45,906 nucleotides of DNA from an uncultured Collinsella sp. GTDB lineage: Bacteria; Actinomycetota; Coriobacteriia; Coriobacteriales; Coriobacteriaceae. The position numbers were made by a program, and so were the translations under genes. Shown piece after piece: positions 1-8,937 of the stretch (the stretch's first letter is position 1; every line of letters starts with the position of its first letter). The stretch covers positions 1 through 45,906 of the forward strand of contig UQEO01000004.1 in assembly GCA_900540095.1 (NCBI GenBank), in the 5' to 3' direction. The notes under the pieces are model-generated. The model worked only from the letters and a program-made list of their open reading frames with translations, was not told the origin of the DNA and made no database searches.

Positions 1-8
1 AGTGACGC

Positions 9-211
9 TGGACAGTTAGTTCAGATTTGTATTTTTGTGAGGGTGGAAAAGGCCGATTTGAGCTCAAATGAGCCGTTCTTGGCGGTCTGATGCGACAAGG
101 ATGCGCAGTCAGGAATGAGAAAAGGGCGTCATTGGGTCTAAAACGGCTTCAAAACGATACGTTTGCACGTAAGGACCCGGCCAAAAAATACAAATCTGAA
201 CTAACTGTCCA
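9..211. repeat. 203-bp inverted-end element, copy 1
   Basis: The ends (9-36 and 184-211) are perfect 28-bp inverted repeats that begin TGGACAGTTAGTTCAG. Two more elements with the same ends lie at 39898-40100 and 41427-41629, and all three measure exactly 203 bp. The interiors are mostly unlike each other, with weak shared traces such as TCAAATGAGC. There is no convincing ORF inside and no clear target duplication at the edges. It could be a MITE-like element or a structured RNA/DNA element; the sequence alone does not decide. Confidence 0.85.
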
Positions 212-244
212 CCACCCTCCGTCAACCTCTCATTCCAAACCAAA

Positions 245-341
245 TCAGCCAACGTACGTCATAGCAATCTCCGGTAGGTCGCAGGACGGCGGTCGAGCTT
301 TTCTCTCGGGAAACTTCGCGAAGCCCAGTTCCCGAGGGAAA
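245..341 (+). repeat. Box-plus-hairpin element, copy A
   Basis: A 41-nt box (245-285, containing CCAACGTACGTCAT and CCGGTAGGTCGCAGG) is followed by a hairpin with arms at 300-312 and 329-341 and a loop carrying ACTTCGCGAAGC. A second copy at 7146-7273 matches the box at 39 of 41 positions. It keeps the loop motif but has a completely different and longer stem. The two copies are direct repeats on either side of the GH31 gene. Function is unknown. Confidence 0.8.
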
Positions 342-668
342 GGTATGGTCTGTGTAATACCAGATAAACAGTACATTTTTGCTAGATTGGTATTTGACTG
401 AAGAACCAATTGGTATGGCTTATTAAGGCCACCTTGCCGTTGACGCTCATTTTACTGTCGCTGGGAGAATTCCGAACTTGGATGCGCAAGTGCTCCCATA
501 TATTGATATGACCTAGTAGGTGGCTATCTGGTTACTACCAGTTGGCCCCTTGGTAACGGGTGGCCCCATTGTGCGGAATGTACCGAACATCCCCGTTTGA
601 TACGTTTTCTCATGCTGCCGGGGGGGGGCGTCCTCGGCGCCTTAGCATCTCGGAAGAAAGGAGACCAG
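342..668 (+). other. Leader region of the GH31 gene with a G9 tract
   Basis: No gene is supported in this stretch. It holds short dyads (AATACCA near 357 with TGGTATT near 389, and ACCAATTGGT near 405-414) that could be regulator sites for the downstream glycosidase. A run of nine G lies at 620-628, about 40 bp before the chosen start. A purine-rich Shine-Dalgarno AAAGGAGA (about 656-663) precedes the GTG start at 669. No confident -35/-10 pair was found. Confidence 0.4.
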
Positions 669-3600
669 GTGCGCAGGAATTCTATTTTTACGAAACGGTG
701 GGTGAAGGGAAGTGCGGTCCTCGTTGCCACTGCAGCGACGCTCGTGTTTGCCAATCCCCAGCAGGCGATTGCCACGCCACTCAAGGGCGTCGACTCGGCG
801 ACCGTGTCCCAGTCTGCCTCGAATGTCGTCGACATCGATTTCGCTGACGGCATCAAGGGCCGTATTACGTTCCTCGAGGACGGTATTTTCCGTTATAACG
901 TCGACCCCAAGGGTGAGTTTTCCGATTACGCCACGCCGCGCAGTAAGTCCCACACGGCTAAAATCCAGGCTCAGCCCGATACCTCGGACACCTACAGCAA
1001 GCCGAGCGCGACGGTTGCCGACAAGGGCGACACTATCGAGATCACCGGCGGAAAGGCGACCGTGATCCTGGACAAGGCGACTGGCAAGATGAGTATCAAG
1101 TCAGGCGACCGTGTCGTGGTTTCCGAGTCCGCGTCCCTCGACCTTGATAAGAAGGGTACCGTCCAGACGCTCGCCAAGGAGAAGTCCGAGAACTTCTTTG
1201 GCGGCGGCACCCAGAACGGACGCTTCCTGCACACCAACCAGACCATCGCCATCTCCAACACGAACAACTGGACCGATGGCGGCGTTGCCTCGCCCAACCC
1301 GTTTTATTGGACGAGTGACGGCTACGGCGTACTCCGAAACACGTTTGCAGAGGGTTCCTACGACTTCGGTTCCACGGACTCATCGACGGTCACGACTTTG
1401 CACAGCGAGAATGAGTTTGATGCCTACTACTTCGTGGCGACCAACGAGGGCGCTTCGAACGTGGCAACCGAGATGCTGCAGGACTACTACAAGGTGACCG
1501 GTAACCCGGTACTGCTGCCCGAGTACGGGTTCTACCTTGGTCATCTTAATGCCTACAACCGTGATGGCTGGTCAACGACCTCGGGTCAAAAGAAGTGGGA
1601 GACCAAGGGCAGCAAGTCCTCGAGCGAGAAGGGCGACGTTAAGTACGAGTCTGGCATGTCGACGGGCTACAAGCTCGACGGCACACTTGCGGCCGAGACG
1701 CTCAACGGTGAGGGCCCTTCGGTTGATACCGAGAACATGAAAGCGACCGATTTCGACCGCCAGTTCTCTGCTCGGCAGGTTATCGATGACTACGAGGACA
1801 ACGACATGCCGCTCGGTTGGTTCCTGCCGAACGACGGCTACGGCGCCGGCTATGGCCAGAACGGTTACTACAAGACCGGCGGCGTCAACTCCGACGGAAC
1901 GAGCTCGGCTGACCGTCTTAACGCTGTGCGTGCCAATGTCGACAACCTTAAGAAGTTCACCGAGTATGCCAACTCCAAGGGTGTGAGCACGGGCTTGTGG
2001 ACCCAGTCCAACCTTGAGCCCGACAGCAACTCCGAGACCCCGTGGCACCTGCTTCGCGACTTCGACGCCGAGGTCAAGACGGGAGGCATCTCTACCCTTA
2101 AGACCGACGTCGCCTGGGTTGGATCTGGCTACTCCTTTGGTCTTAATGGCATCAAGACAGCTTATGACACGGTGACGACCGGCGCCAACAAGCGCCCCAA
2201 CATCATCACGCTCGATGGCTGGGCTGGCACGCAGCGCTTTGGCGGCATTTGGACCGGCGACCAGTATGGCGGTAACTGGGAGTACATTCGCTTCCATATC
2301 CCCACGTATATCGGTCAGAGTCTTTCGGGCAACCCCAACATCGGCTCCGACATGGATGGCATCTTTGGCGGCGACCCCATCATCTCTGCGCGTGACTACC
2401 AGTGGAAGACGTTCACGCCCTCTATGCTCGATATGGACGGTTGGGGTACCTACCGCAAATCGCCCATGACGCACGGCGATCCCTACACAGGCATCTCGCG
2501 CTTCTACCTCAAGCTCAAGGCGCAGCTCATGCCCTATATCTACACGAGCGCGGCCTCGGCGGCCAACATCGACACGGGTAACGGCGATGCCGGCCTGCCC
2601 ATGATCCGCGCCATGCTGCTTTCCGACAACTCCGAGTACGCCGCAAGCACTTCGACGCAGTACCAGTATATGTTCGGTGAGAACTTCCTAGTGGCACCGG
2701 TGTATCAGGATACCCAGGCAGATGAGAACGGCAACGACATTCGCAATGGGATTTACCTCCCCAACTACGGCACCGACGAGAATCCCACCATCTGGATCGA
2801 CTACTTCTCGGGTAAGCAGTATCGCGGCGGCCAGGTTCTCAACAACTACGAGGCTCCGCTTTGGAAGCTGCCGCTGTTTGTGAAGGCCAACGCTATCGTG
2901 CCGATGTACGCCGAGAACAACAACCCCGAGGCCGTGAGCGACACCAACACCAAGGGTACCGACCGCAGCCAGCGTATCGTCGAATTCTTCGCCACCGAGG
3001 GCGACGGCACCTTTACGCAGTACGAGGACGACGGCTCCTCCATCGAGAACAACACGACTGAGGACGATTCCTACGGTACGATCGACAATATCTCCTACGG
3101 TGAGCATGTGAGCACCGTCTACAGATCCGAGGCCGCAGGCGGCACCGCGACCTTTACCGCCGAGGCCTCGCAGGGCGGCTACAGCGGCTACGACTCCAAC
3201 CGCACCACGACCTTTGTGGCCAACGTCTCCGCCAAGCCCACGAGCGTCTCCGCCAAGAACGGCGGATCCGCGCTCAACGTGGTTGAGGTCGACTCGCAGG
3301 AGGCCTTTGACGCCGCGACCCCCGAGGCCGGCCAGGCGGTCTACTTCTACAACGAGACCCCCAACCTCAACCACTACGGTAGCGACGCAGGCAGCACCGA
3401 GGCCGAGCAGGGCGAGAGCTTCAACAACACCAAGATCACCACGAATCCCAAGGTCTACGTCAAGTTCGCGAAGACCGATGTCGCCACGGCAGCGCAGACG
3501 CTCGAACTGGGCGATTTCGTGAACGCCGATGCCACGCTCGCGGCCGACCGCTTCAACGAGAGCCTCTCCGCACCCGCGAACCTTGCTGCCCCCGAGGACG

Positions 3601-6600
3601 CCACGACCCCCACGAGCATTAAGCTCACCTGGGGGAAGGTCGATGGTGCTACCTCCTACGACCTTAAGGTAGACGGCACTGTGTTCGCCGTGGGCGATGC
3701 GGCAGAATTCACGCATACCGATCTTGCCTACAACAGCAAGCATACCTACCAGATTCGTTCGCGCAACGCCGATGGCTACTCCGCATGGAGCGACGTGCTT
3801 GAGGCGAACTCTGCGCTCGACCCGTGGCGGAACGTGCCTGAGGCCGAGGAAATCACTTGGGAGGGCTCGCTCTACGGTAGCCATAAGGCCGAACTCGCCT
3901 TCGACCATGAGTTCCAGTCGGGCGACGGCGGTTTCCACTCCGGTGGCAACGATCTGGGCAAGGCGCTTACCGTTGACTACGGTCGCGCTTACAAGCTCGA
4001 CAAGCTCGAGTACTATCCGCGCGATGATGCCGGTAACGGCACTGTGACCAAGATGCGCATCGAGACGAGCCTCGACGGCGTGCATTGGACGACGCAGGAG
4101 GTCGACTGGGAGCGCTCCGCCGCTTGCAAGACGGTGGCGTTCGACGGCGCCGTGGCCGCGCGCTACGTGCGTATGACGCCGCTCGCGTCCGTGGGCAACT
4201 TCTTCTCCGCCTCCGAGATCGCCATCTACAAGACCGACGGCACGGACGGCTTCGCCGTGGGCTCCAACCTCAACAAGGCCACGGTCTCCGACGGCGACTA
4301 CTCCAACATGAAGAATTACCTGGGTCTTGAGAACCGCGAGCCCGACACCTCGACGTTCGACTCCCAGATCCGCGCCCACTTCGCCGACCTCAACGGCAAC
4401 GGCGTCTACGACGTGTACGACTACTCCTTCACCATGGCGGCGCTCGACGGCGGCACCAAGCAAAAGGGCAAGGCTGCTGGCACCCTCGCGGTGATCCCGA
4501 GCAAGATGGAGGTCGAGGCCGGCGACGAGATCACGGTCGACGTCTACGCCACCGACGCCGAGAACGTCAACGCGCTCGGTGCGCTCGTCAACTTCAACAG
4601 CGACCAGTTCGAGTATGTCTCCGAGAGCATCGCGCAGGATGCGTCGACGGCGGGCATGGAGAACCTCTCGCGCGAGAAAGTGCAGTTCACGGATGGCCAC
4701 CAGACCATCAACCTGGCCTTCGCCAACCGCGGCGACGCCAAGCTCTTCAACAGTACTGGTGTGGTCGCGAGCTTTAAACTCAAGGCTAAGACGGCCGGCA
4801 AGGTCGAGCTGCCCTCGACGTCTTGGCTCGTCGGCCCGGCGTGCGACGCGCTCGAGTTCGTGAGTGATGGCACCGTGACGATGCCCGGTGTCCCGCAGCC
4901 CACCAAGTCCGAGTACGGCCGCGACGCCTTTGACATCACGATGACCAACGACGAGCTCCCCACCGACGACGGCACCAACGTCGAGAAGCTCATCCAGCAG
5001 AAGAGCTATGACGGACTGTTCGACAACAATGAGGGCGGCAACGACTTCGAGTTCCTGTGGAACTATGGGCCCAACTGGATCGACGGCAAGATGCCGACCT
5101 ACGTCAAGCTGCCCGCCACGATGACGTTCGCCTTCAAGACGCCGTCGAAACTCGATAGTGTCGAGGTCGTTAACCGCAACGGTGGCAACGGCACCGTGCA
5201 GAAGATTAAGTCCGTCGTGACGTTCGAGGACGGCTCGACCCAGGAGTTCTCGGGCGGAAGCTTTGATTCCTATCAGGCTCGCTACGCCTTTGGCCTCTCT
5301 GCCGAGAACAAGGGCAAGAAGGCGACCAAGGTCGAGATCACGCCGCTTGAGGCATCGGGTGACCAGATGCTCACGCTGCGCGAGATCAACTTCAACTACA
5401 CACAGGGTGTCGAGGCCATCGAGGGTGTCGAACTGGGCAAGAACCAGACCGAGTTCTTCGAGGGCGATGTGACGCTCGTCGACGCCAAGGCCACGCCCGA
5501 GAGCGCCGGCTACCCCTATGTGACGGTCGAGAGCTCCGATCCTTCTGTGGTGAGCGTCTCCGCTGTCCAGGCCGGCGATAGCGTGAGCTACTACCTGCGC
5601 GCCAACAAGGCCGGCAAGGCAACGATCACGGTGGCGTCGGTGCTCGATCCCTCCAAGACCGCATCCTATGAGGTCGAGGTCAAGGCTGGTGTCGACACCT
5701 CTGCGCTCATGGCAGCGCTTTCCAAGGCCGCGGGCTACAGCGAGTCCGTCTACACCAAGGATTCCTATGCAGCCCTCACCGCTGCGGTCGAGGCGGCTCA
5801 GAAGCTCCTCGATGGCGGCCAGGGCAGCTATAGCAAGAAGGATGTCGCAGACGCCACGGCCAAGATCGAGAAGGCAATCGACGGCCTCAAGATGCGCCCC
5901 GTCGATGAGAAGAGCCTCATCAACACGCCCGAGAACCGCGAGAACGTCAAGGTGACCGGCTTCTCGAGCGAGGCCGACTATGAGGGCAGCATCGCCGTCA
6001 ACGCTCTTGACGGCGATGAGCAGACGCTCTGGCACAGCGACTGGGCCTATAAGGCCGGTATGCCCCAGTACCTGACCGTCGACCTGGGCCGCGACTACGA
6101 TCTCACCGACGTCACGTTCCTGCCGCGCCAGGACGGCGGCACGAACGGCGATATCTTTGAGGCCGAGGTGCTGGTTTCCGACACCGCCGACGGTTATGAG
6201 ATGGGCACCGCCACGTCGATGGGTACGTTTACCTTCGACAACGACGGCCGCGTGCTCACCGACCGTGGCGACTGGAAGCAGATGAGCTTTGGTGCCGCGC
6301 GCGGTCGCTACGTGACCGTCAAGGTGCTCCACGCCGGCGGTGGCAGCGTTGACGCCTACTGCAGCATGGCGGAGCTCAAGTTCTACGGTACGGCCGTTCC
6401 CAATCCGGTGGCGAAGGACGACCTCACTGCCGCGATTGAAAAGGTTGATGCCGAGGTTGCAGCCGGCGACCTTAAGGCCAGCGACTACACCGAGGCTTCC
6501 TGGACCGCGTTCCAGAACGCCTTGGCGAGCGCCCGCGCCATCCTGAACGACGAGAACGCCACGCAGGACGAGGTCGACCAGGCACTCAAGGCACTCGAGA

Positions 6601-7079
6601 GTGCTCGCGACGCGCTTGAGAAGACTCCGGTGACCCCGGTCGAGAACCCGACCAAGAAGCAGCTCAAGGCCTTGGTCAAGCAGGCGAAGGAGACTGACAC
6701 CAGGGGCAAGACGGACGAGTCTGTCAAGGCCCTGACGGATGCCATTACCTACGCCGAGGACGTCTTGGGTGATGAGAATGCTTCCGACATCCAGCTCCAG
6801 GCGGCCTATGACCAGCTCAAGCTGGCCATTGAGAGCCTCAAGGATGCCGATTCCGGCAACCAGGGCGGCTCGGGCAACCAGGGTTCCGGCAATGGCTCAA
6901 ACGGCGGCAACCAGGCGGGCAAGCCCGCAGGCGACAAGGCCCAGGGCAGCAAGAAGAGCGGTTCGGCGATCCCCAATACCGGCGACCAGACGGCGGCGAC
7001 CGTCGCGGCCGTCGGTGGTCTTGGCGCCATCATCGCCGCGATCGGCGCTTTCTTCCATCGTCGCAGCAAGGCTAAGTAG
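669..7079 (+). CDS. Secreted wall-anchored GH31 glycosidase, multidomain
   Basis: A 2136-residue extracellular glycosidase. GTG at 669 is chosen because AAAGGAGA sits just upstream and the protein then opens with a basic N-terminus and a signal peptide ending near residue 35 (QAIA-TP). An upstream in-frame ATG at 597 would put the G9 tract inside the gene. The GH31 barrel has a likely nucleophile D480 in LKTDVAW and acid/base D561 in IGSDMDG. Then follow an FN3 domain (about 968-1053), an F5/8C (CBM32-like) domain (1054-1188), an EF-hand or dockerin-like loop DLNGNGVYD (about 1240), a cohesin-like domain (1271-1405), a second discoidin-like module (1414-1580), a BIG2-type Ig domain (1582-1673), a FIVAR repeat, another F5/8C domain (1751-1910), two more FIVAR repeats, a Gly/Asn-rich linker, IPNTG at about 2101, a membrane segment and a basic tail. 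The barrel motifs differ from classic alpha-glucosidases. Host-glycan activity such as GH31_18 alpha-N-acetylgalactosaminidase is plausible but is inference. Confidence 0.9.
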   Translation: MRRNSIFTKRWVKGSAVLVATAATLVFANPQQAIATPLKGVDSATVSQSASNVVDIDFADGIKGRITFLEDGIFRYNVDPKGEFSDYATPRSKSHTAKIQAQPDTSDTYSKPSATVADKGDTIEITGGKATVILDKATGKMSIKSGDRVVVSESASLDLDKKGTVQTLAKEKSENFFGGGTQNGRFLHTNQTIAISNTNNWTDGGVASPNPFYWTSDGYGVLRNTFAEGSYDFGSTDSSTVTTLHSENEFDAYYFVATNEGASNVATEMLQDYYKVTGNPVLLPEYGFYLGHLNAYNRDGWSTTSGQKKWETKGSKSSSEKGDVKYESGMSTGYKLDGTLAAETLNGEGPSVDTENMKATDFDRQFSARQVIDDYEDNDMPLGWFLPNDGYGAGYGQNGYYKTGGVNSDGTSSADRLNAVRANVDNLKKFTEYANSKGVSTGLWTQSNLEPDSNSETPWHLLRDFDAEVKTGGISTLKTDVAWVGSGYSFGLNGIKTAYDTVTTGANKRPNIITLDGWAGTQRFGGIWTGDQYGGNWEYIRFHIPTYIGQSLSGNPNIGSDMDGIFGGDPIISARDYQWKTFTPSMLDMDGWGTYRKSPMTHGDPYTGISRFYLKLKAQLMPYIYTSAASAANIDTGNGDAGLPMIRAMLLSDNSEYAASTSTQYQYMFGENFLVAPVYQDTQADENGNDIRNGIYLPNYGTDENPTIWIDYFSGKQYRGGQVLNNYEAPLWKLPLFVKANAIVPMYAENNNPEAVSDTNTKGTDRSQRIVEFFATEGDGTFTQYEDDGSSIENNTTEDDSYGTIDNISYGEHVSTVYRSEAAGGTATFTAEASQGGYSGYDSNRTTTFVANVSAKPTSVSAKNGGSALNVVEVDSQEAFDAATPEAGQAVYFYNETPNLNHYGSDAGSTEAEQGESFNNTKITTNPKVYVKFAKTDVATAAQTLELGDFVNADATLAADRFNESLSAPANLAAPEDATTPTSIKLTWGKVDGATSYDLKVDGTVFAVGDAAEFTHTDLAYNSKHTYQIRSRNADGYSAWSDVLEANSALDPWRNVPEAEEITWEGSLYGSHKAELAFDHEFQSGDGGFHSGGNDLGKALTVDYGRAYKLDKLEYYPRDDAGNGTVTKMRIETSLDGVHWTTQEVDWERSAACKTVAFDGAVAARYVRMTPLASVGNFFSASEIAIYKTDGTDGFAVGSNLNKATVSDGDYSNMKNYLGLENREPDTSTFDSQIRAHFADLNGNGVYDVYDYSFTMAALDGGTKQKGKAAGTLAVIPSKMEVEAGDEITVDVYATDAENVNALGALVNFNSDQFEYVSESIAQDASTAGMENLSREKVQFTDGHQTINLAFANRGDAKLFNSTGVVASFKLKAKTAGKVELPSTSWLVGPACDALEFVSDGTVTMPGVPQPTKSEYGRDAFDITMTNDELPTDDGTNVEKLIQQKSYDGLFDNNEGGNDFEFLWNYGPNWIDGKMPTYVKLPATMTFAFKTPSKLDSVEVVNRNGGNGTVQKIKSVVTFEDGSTQEFSGGSFDSYQARYAFGLSAENKGKKATKVEITPLEASGDQMLTLREINFNYTQGVEAIEGVELGKNQTEFFEGDVTLVDAKATPESAGYPYVTVESSDPSVVSVSAVQAGDSVSYYLRANKAGKATITVASVLDPSKTASYEVEVKAGVDTSALMAALSKAAGYSESVYTKDSYAALTAAVEAAQKLLDGGQGSYSKKDVADATAKIEKAIDGLKMRPVDEKSLINTPENRENVKVTGFSSEADYEGSIAVNALDGDEQTLWHSDWAYKAGMPQYLTVDLGRDYDLTDVTFLPRQDGGTNGDIFEAEVLVSDTADGYEMGTATSMGTFTFDNDGRVLTDRGDWKQMSFGAARGRYVTVKVLHAGGGSVDAYCSMAELKFYGTAVPNPVAKDDLTAAIEKVDAEVAAGDLKASDYTEASWTAFQNALASARAILNDENATQDEVDQALKALESARDALEKTPVTPVENPTKKQLKALVKQAKETDTRGKTDESVKALTDAITYAEDVLGDENASDIQLQAAYDQLKLAIESLKDADSGNQGGSGNQGSGNGSNGGNQAGKPAGDKAQGSKKSGSAIPNTGDQTAATVAAVGGLGAIIAAIGAFFHRRSKAK

Positions 7080-7102
7080 TCCCAGCGACAACTAAGCAAA
7101 CG

Positions 7103-7146
7103 TGCCCGCCGCTCCGTCAAGGACGGCGGGCATTGCTTTATTATTT
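7103..7146 (+). terminator. Rho-independent terminator after the GH31 gene
   Basis: Arms TGCCCGCCG (7103-7111) and CGGCGGGCA (7124-7132) form a stable hairpin followed by a T-rich stretch, 24 bp after the stop codon. Confidence 0.8.
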
Positions 7147-7273
7147 CAGCCAACGTACGTCATGGCAATATCCGGTAGGTCGCAGGGCGCTTCGCGGGCG
7201 GGCCAGGCTCTATCTGAACGACTTTGCGAAGCAACCGGAGTGAAGATAAAGCCTGGCCCGCCCGCGAAGCGCC
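7146..7273 (+). repeat. Box-plus-hairpin element, copy B
   Basis: The 41-nt box at 7146-7186 is 39/41 identical to copy A at 245-285. The hairpin arms 7186-7215 and 7244-7273 pair over about 30 bp: 24 perfect pairs, one mismatch, then five more. The loop contains ACTTTGCGAAGC, matching the loop motif ACTTCGCGAAGC of copy A. The stem sequence shows no relation to the stem of copy A. The element starts directly where the GH31 terminator ends. Confidence 0.85.
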
Positions 7274-7299
7274 ACAGAGACCGCAGGGACGGGAGCAGC

Positions 7300-7317
7300 T
7301 ATACTACTCTCAGTAGT
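7300..7317 (+). promoter_or_regulatory. Possible purE promoter -10 with dyad
   Basis: TATACT at 7300-7305 resembles a -10 box. It overlaps the short dyad ACTAC-TCTCA-GTAGT (7303-7317), 52 bp before the purE start. No good -35 box was seen, so this is tentative. Confidence 0.3.
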
Positions 7318-7368
7318 TAAGGGTCGCGGATTCGCCGCGTCACCGCTCTCAACAGGAGGTCTTTGTTT

Positions 7369-7833
7369 ATGGCAGATCAGAAGCCGGTTGTCGGGATCAT
7401 CATGGGCTCCAAGTCCGATCTGGGCGTTATGGAAGGTTGCACTGCCGAGCTCGAGGCACTGGGCGTGCCCTATGAGCTCGTCATTGCAAGCGCGCATCGC
7501 ACGCCGGCGAAGGTCCATGAGTGGGCCTCGACTGCTGCCGACCGCGGCATCAAGGTGATTATCGCCGCCGCCGGCAAGGCTGCTCACCTGGGTGGTGTCG
7601 TGGCTGCGTTTACGCCGCTGCCGGTTATCGGCGTGCCTATGAAGACGAGCGATCTGGGTGGTATGGACTCGCTGCTGTCGATGGTGCAGATGCCTTCGGG
7701 CGTGCCCGTTGCCTGTGTGGCCATCAACGGTGCCAAGAACGCTGCCATTTACGCCACGCAGATTCTGGGCGCATGCGACCCCGAGTACCGCAAGGTTATC
7801 GAGAAGATGAAGCAGGAGATGGCTGACGCCTAA
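7369..7833 (+). CDS. purE: N5-carboxyaminoimidazole ribonucleotide mutase (PurE)
   Basis: Class I PurE of 154 residues, a normal length. It interconverts N5-CAIR and CAIR in de novo purine synthesis in the cytosol. Visible family motifs are GSKSDLGVM near the N-terminus, SAHRTP, GKAAHLGGV and GGMDSLLSMVQMPSGVPVA. The ATG at 7369 follows AGGAGGT (7353-7359) at good spacing; an upstream TTG at 7363 lies too close to that site. No purK is adjacent. The next purine genes, purF, purM and purN, lie about 3 kb further on, separated by genes of other functions. Confidence 0.95.
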   Translation: MADQKPVVGIIMGSKSDLGVMEGCTAELEALGVPYELVIASAHRTPAKVHEWASTAADRGIKVIIAAAGKAAHLGGVVAAFTPLPVIGVPMKTSDLGGMDSLLSMVQMPSGVPVACVAINGAKNAAIYATQILGACDPEYRKVIEKMKQEMADA

Positions 7834-7869
7834 GCGCTCTGCCAGTCCATTTGTAGCATAAGGAGAGCC

Positions 7870-8868
7870 ATGTCCGACTATCAGGGAAAGCGTTTTTCGG
7901 CTTCTCGGATTCCCGATCCAGCCAAGTCGGGAGCAGCTCGCGTGCCGCAGCAGGGTCGGATATCCTCTCCTCAGCAGCCACGCGCGCCGCGCCCCGTGAC
8001 GCCGGCGAAGCATCGTCGTCAGGATGCACCTGCTGCATATCGCCCCTCGTCATACAGTGCGGCCAAGAAGTCGCCTCGCTCTTCGGCGCATACCGCGCCA
8101 TCGAGCTATACCGAGCCGCCGCGCAAAAAGCGCCGCTCCGTCATTCCCATTCTGCTCATCATCATCGGCATTGGCCTGATCGTTGCTGCGGCCGCCATCT
8201 TTATCAACGCGCAGATTGGCTATAAGCAGGCGAGCGAGTCGTATCAAAAAATCGAAAAGCAATATGTGAGCGACAAGGACGCCAGTGGCGTGCCAATTAT
8301 CGACTTCAATGCGCTTGCCCAGACAAATCCCGAGGTTGTGGGTTGGATTTATGCGCCCGGCACCAACATCAACTACCCCGTGGTGCAGACCAACAACAAC
8401 TCCAAGTACCTCAACACGCTGTTCGACGGCACCGCCAATGCGTCGGGCGCCATCTTCTTGGATAGCGACGATACCGCGCCGGGCATGGTGGATCAGCAGA
8501 CCACGATTTACGGTCATCATATGAACGACGGTTCGATGTTCAACGTGATTTCGGATACAACCGATCAGGCGACGTTCGACAGCATGGAATACGTGTACTA
8601 CATCACGCGCGATGCGACGTATAAGTTGCGCCCGCTGGCGACCAAGGTGGTCGAGGACACGTATGCCAAGGCGCGCACGCCCAACTTTGAGGGCGATGAC
8701 GGACTGAAGAATTACCTGTCCGAGATGCTCGACGGTGCCTCTGCCGTGGCGAGTGATGCCACCGATCGTGCCGCTTCGGCAACCAAGGTCGTAACGCTTG
8801 TGACCTGCCGCTCGCTGTCATTTAGCAATACGCGCGCAGTCATGGTGCTCACGCCGGTCGAGGAATAA
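7870..8868 (+). CDS. Class B sortase
   Basis: A 332-residue membrane-anchored transpeptidase that joins surface proteins to the cell wall or polymerises them. The N-terminus is a roughly 90-residue Pro/Ser/Arg-rich cytoplasmic tail, followed by a membrane segment (IPILLIIIGIGLIVAAAAIF). The extracellular catalytic domain carries His216 in YGHHM, Cys313 in TLVTCRS and Arg322 in SNTRAVM, the sortase triad. The spacing and the NPEVVGWIYAPGT opening fit class B. AGGAGA precedes the ATG. It lies 36 bp after purE and 0.8 kb from the IPNTG-bearing GH31 protein, a possible substrate, although classic SrtB enzymes use NPQTN-type signals. The long basic tail is unusual. Confidence 0.9.
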   Translation: MSDYQGKRFSASRIPDPAKSGAARVPQQGRISSPQQPRAPRPVTPAKHRRQDAPAAYRPSSYSAAKKSPRSSAHTAPSSYTEPPRKKRRSVIPILLIIIGIGLIVAAAAIFINAQIGYKQASESYQKIEKQYVSDKDASGVPIIDFNALAQTNPEVVGWIYAPGTNINYPVVQTNNNSKYLNTLFDGTANASGAIFLDSDDTAPGMVDQQTTIYGHHMNDGSMFNVISDTTDQATFDSMEYVYYITRDATYKLRPLATKVVEDTYAKARTPNFEGDDGLKNYLSEMLDGASAVASDATDRAASATKVVTLVTCRSLSFSNTRAVMVLTPVEE

Positions 8869-8937
8869 GTGGTTCGAGAGTAGCTAAAAGAGCCCCGTCC
8901 CAAATGAGCTACTCGACGACAGTAAAAAGGAGAAATG

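Noticed and set aside
90..401. A 103-codon frame at the window start
   Set aside because: It spans the end of one repeat element and most of another, has no ribosome site, and its composition is not protein-like.
2688..6332. A 1214-codon open frame on the minus strand inside the GH31 gene
   Set aside because: It is antisense to a clear multidomain protein, has low-complexity Val/Gly/Leu/His-rich translation, and has no ribosome site. It is a by-product of GC-rich codons.
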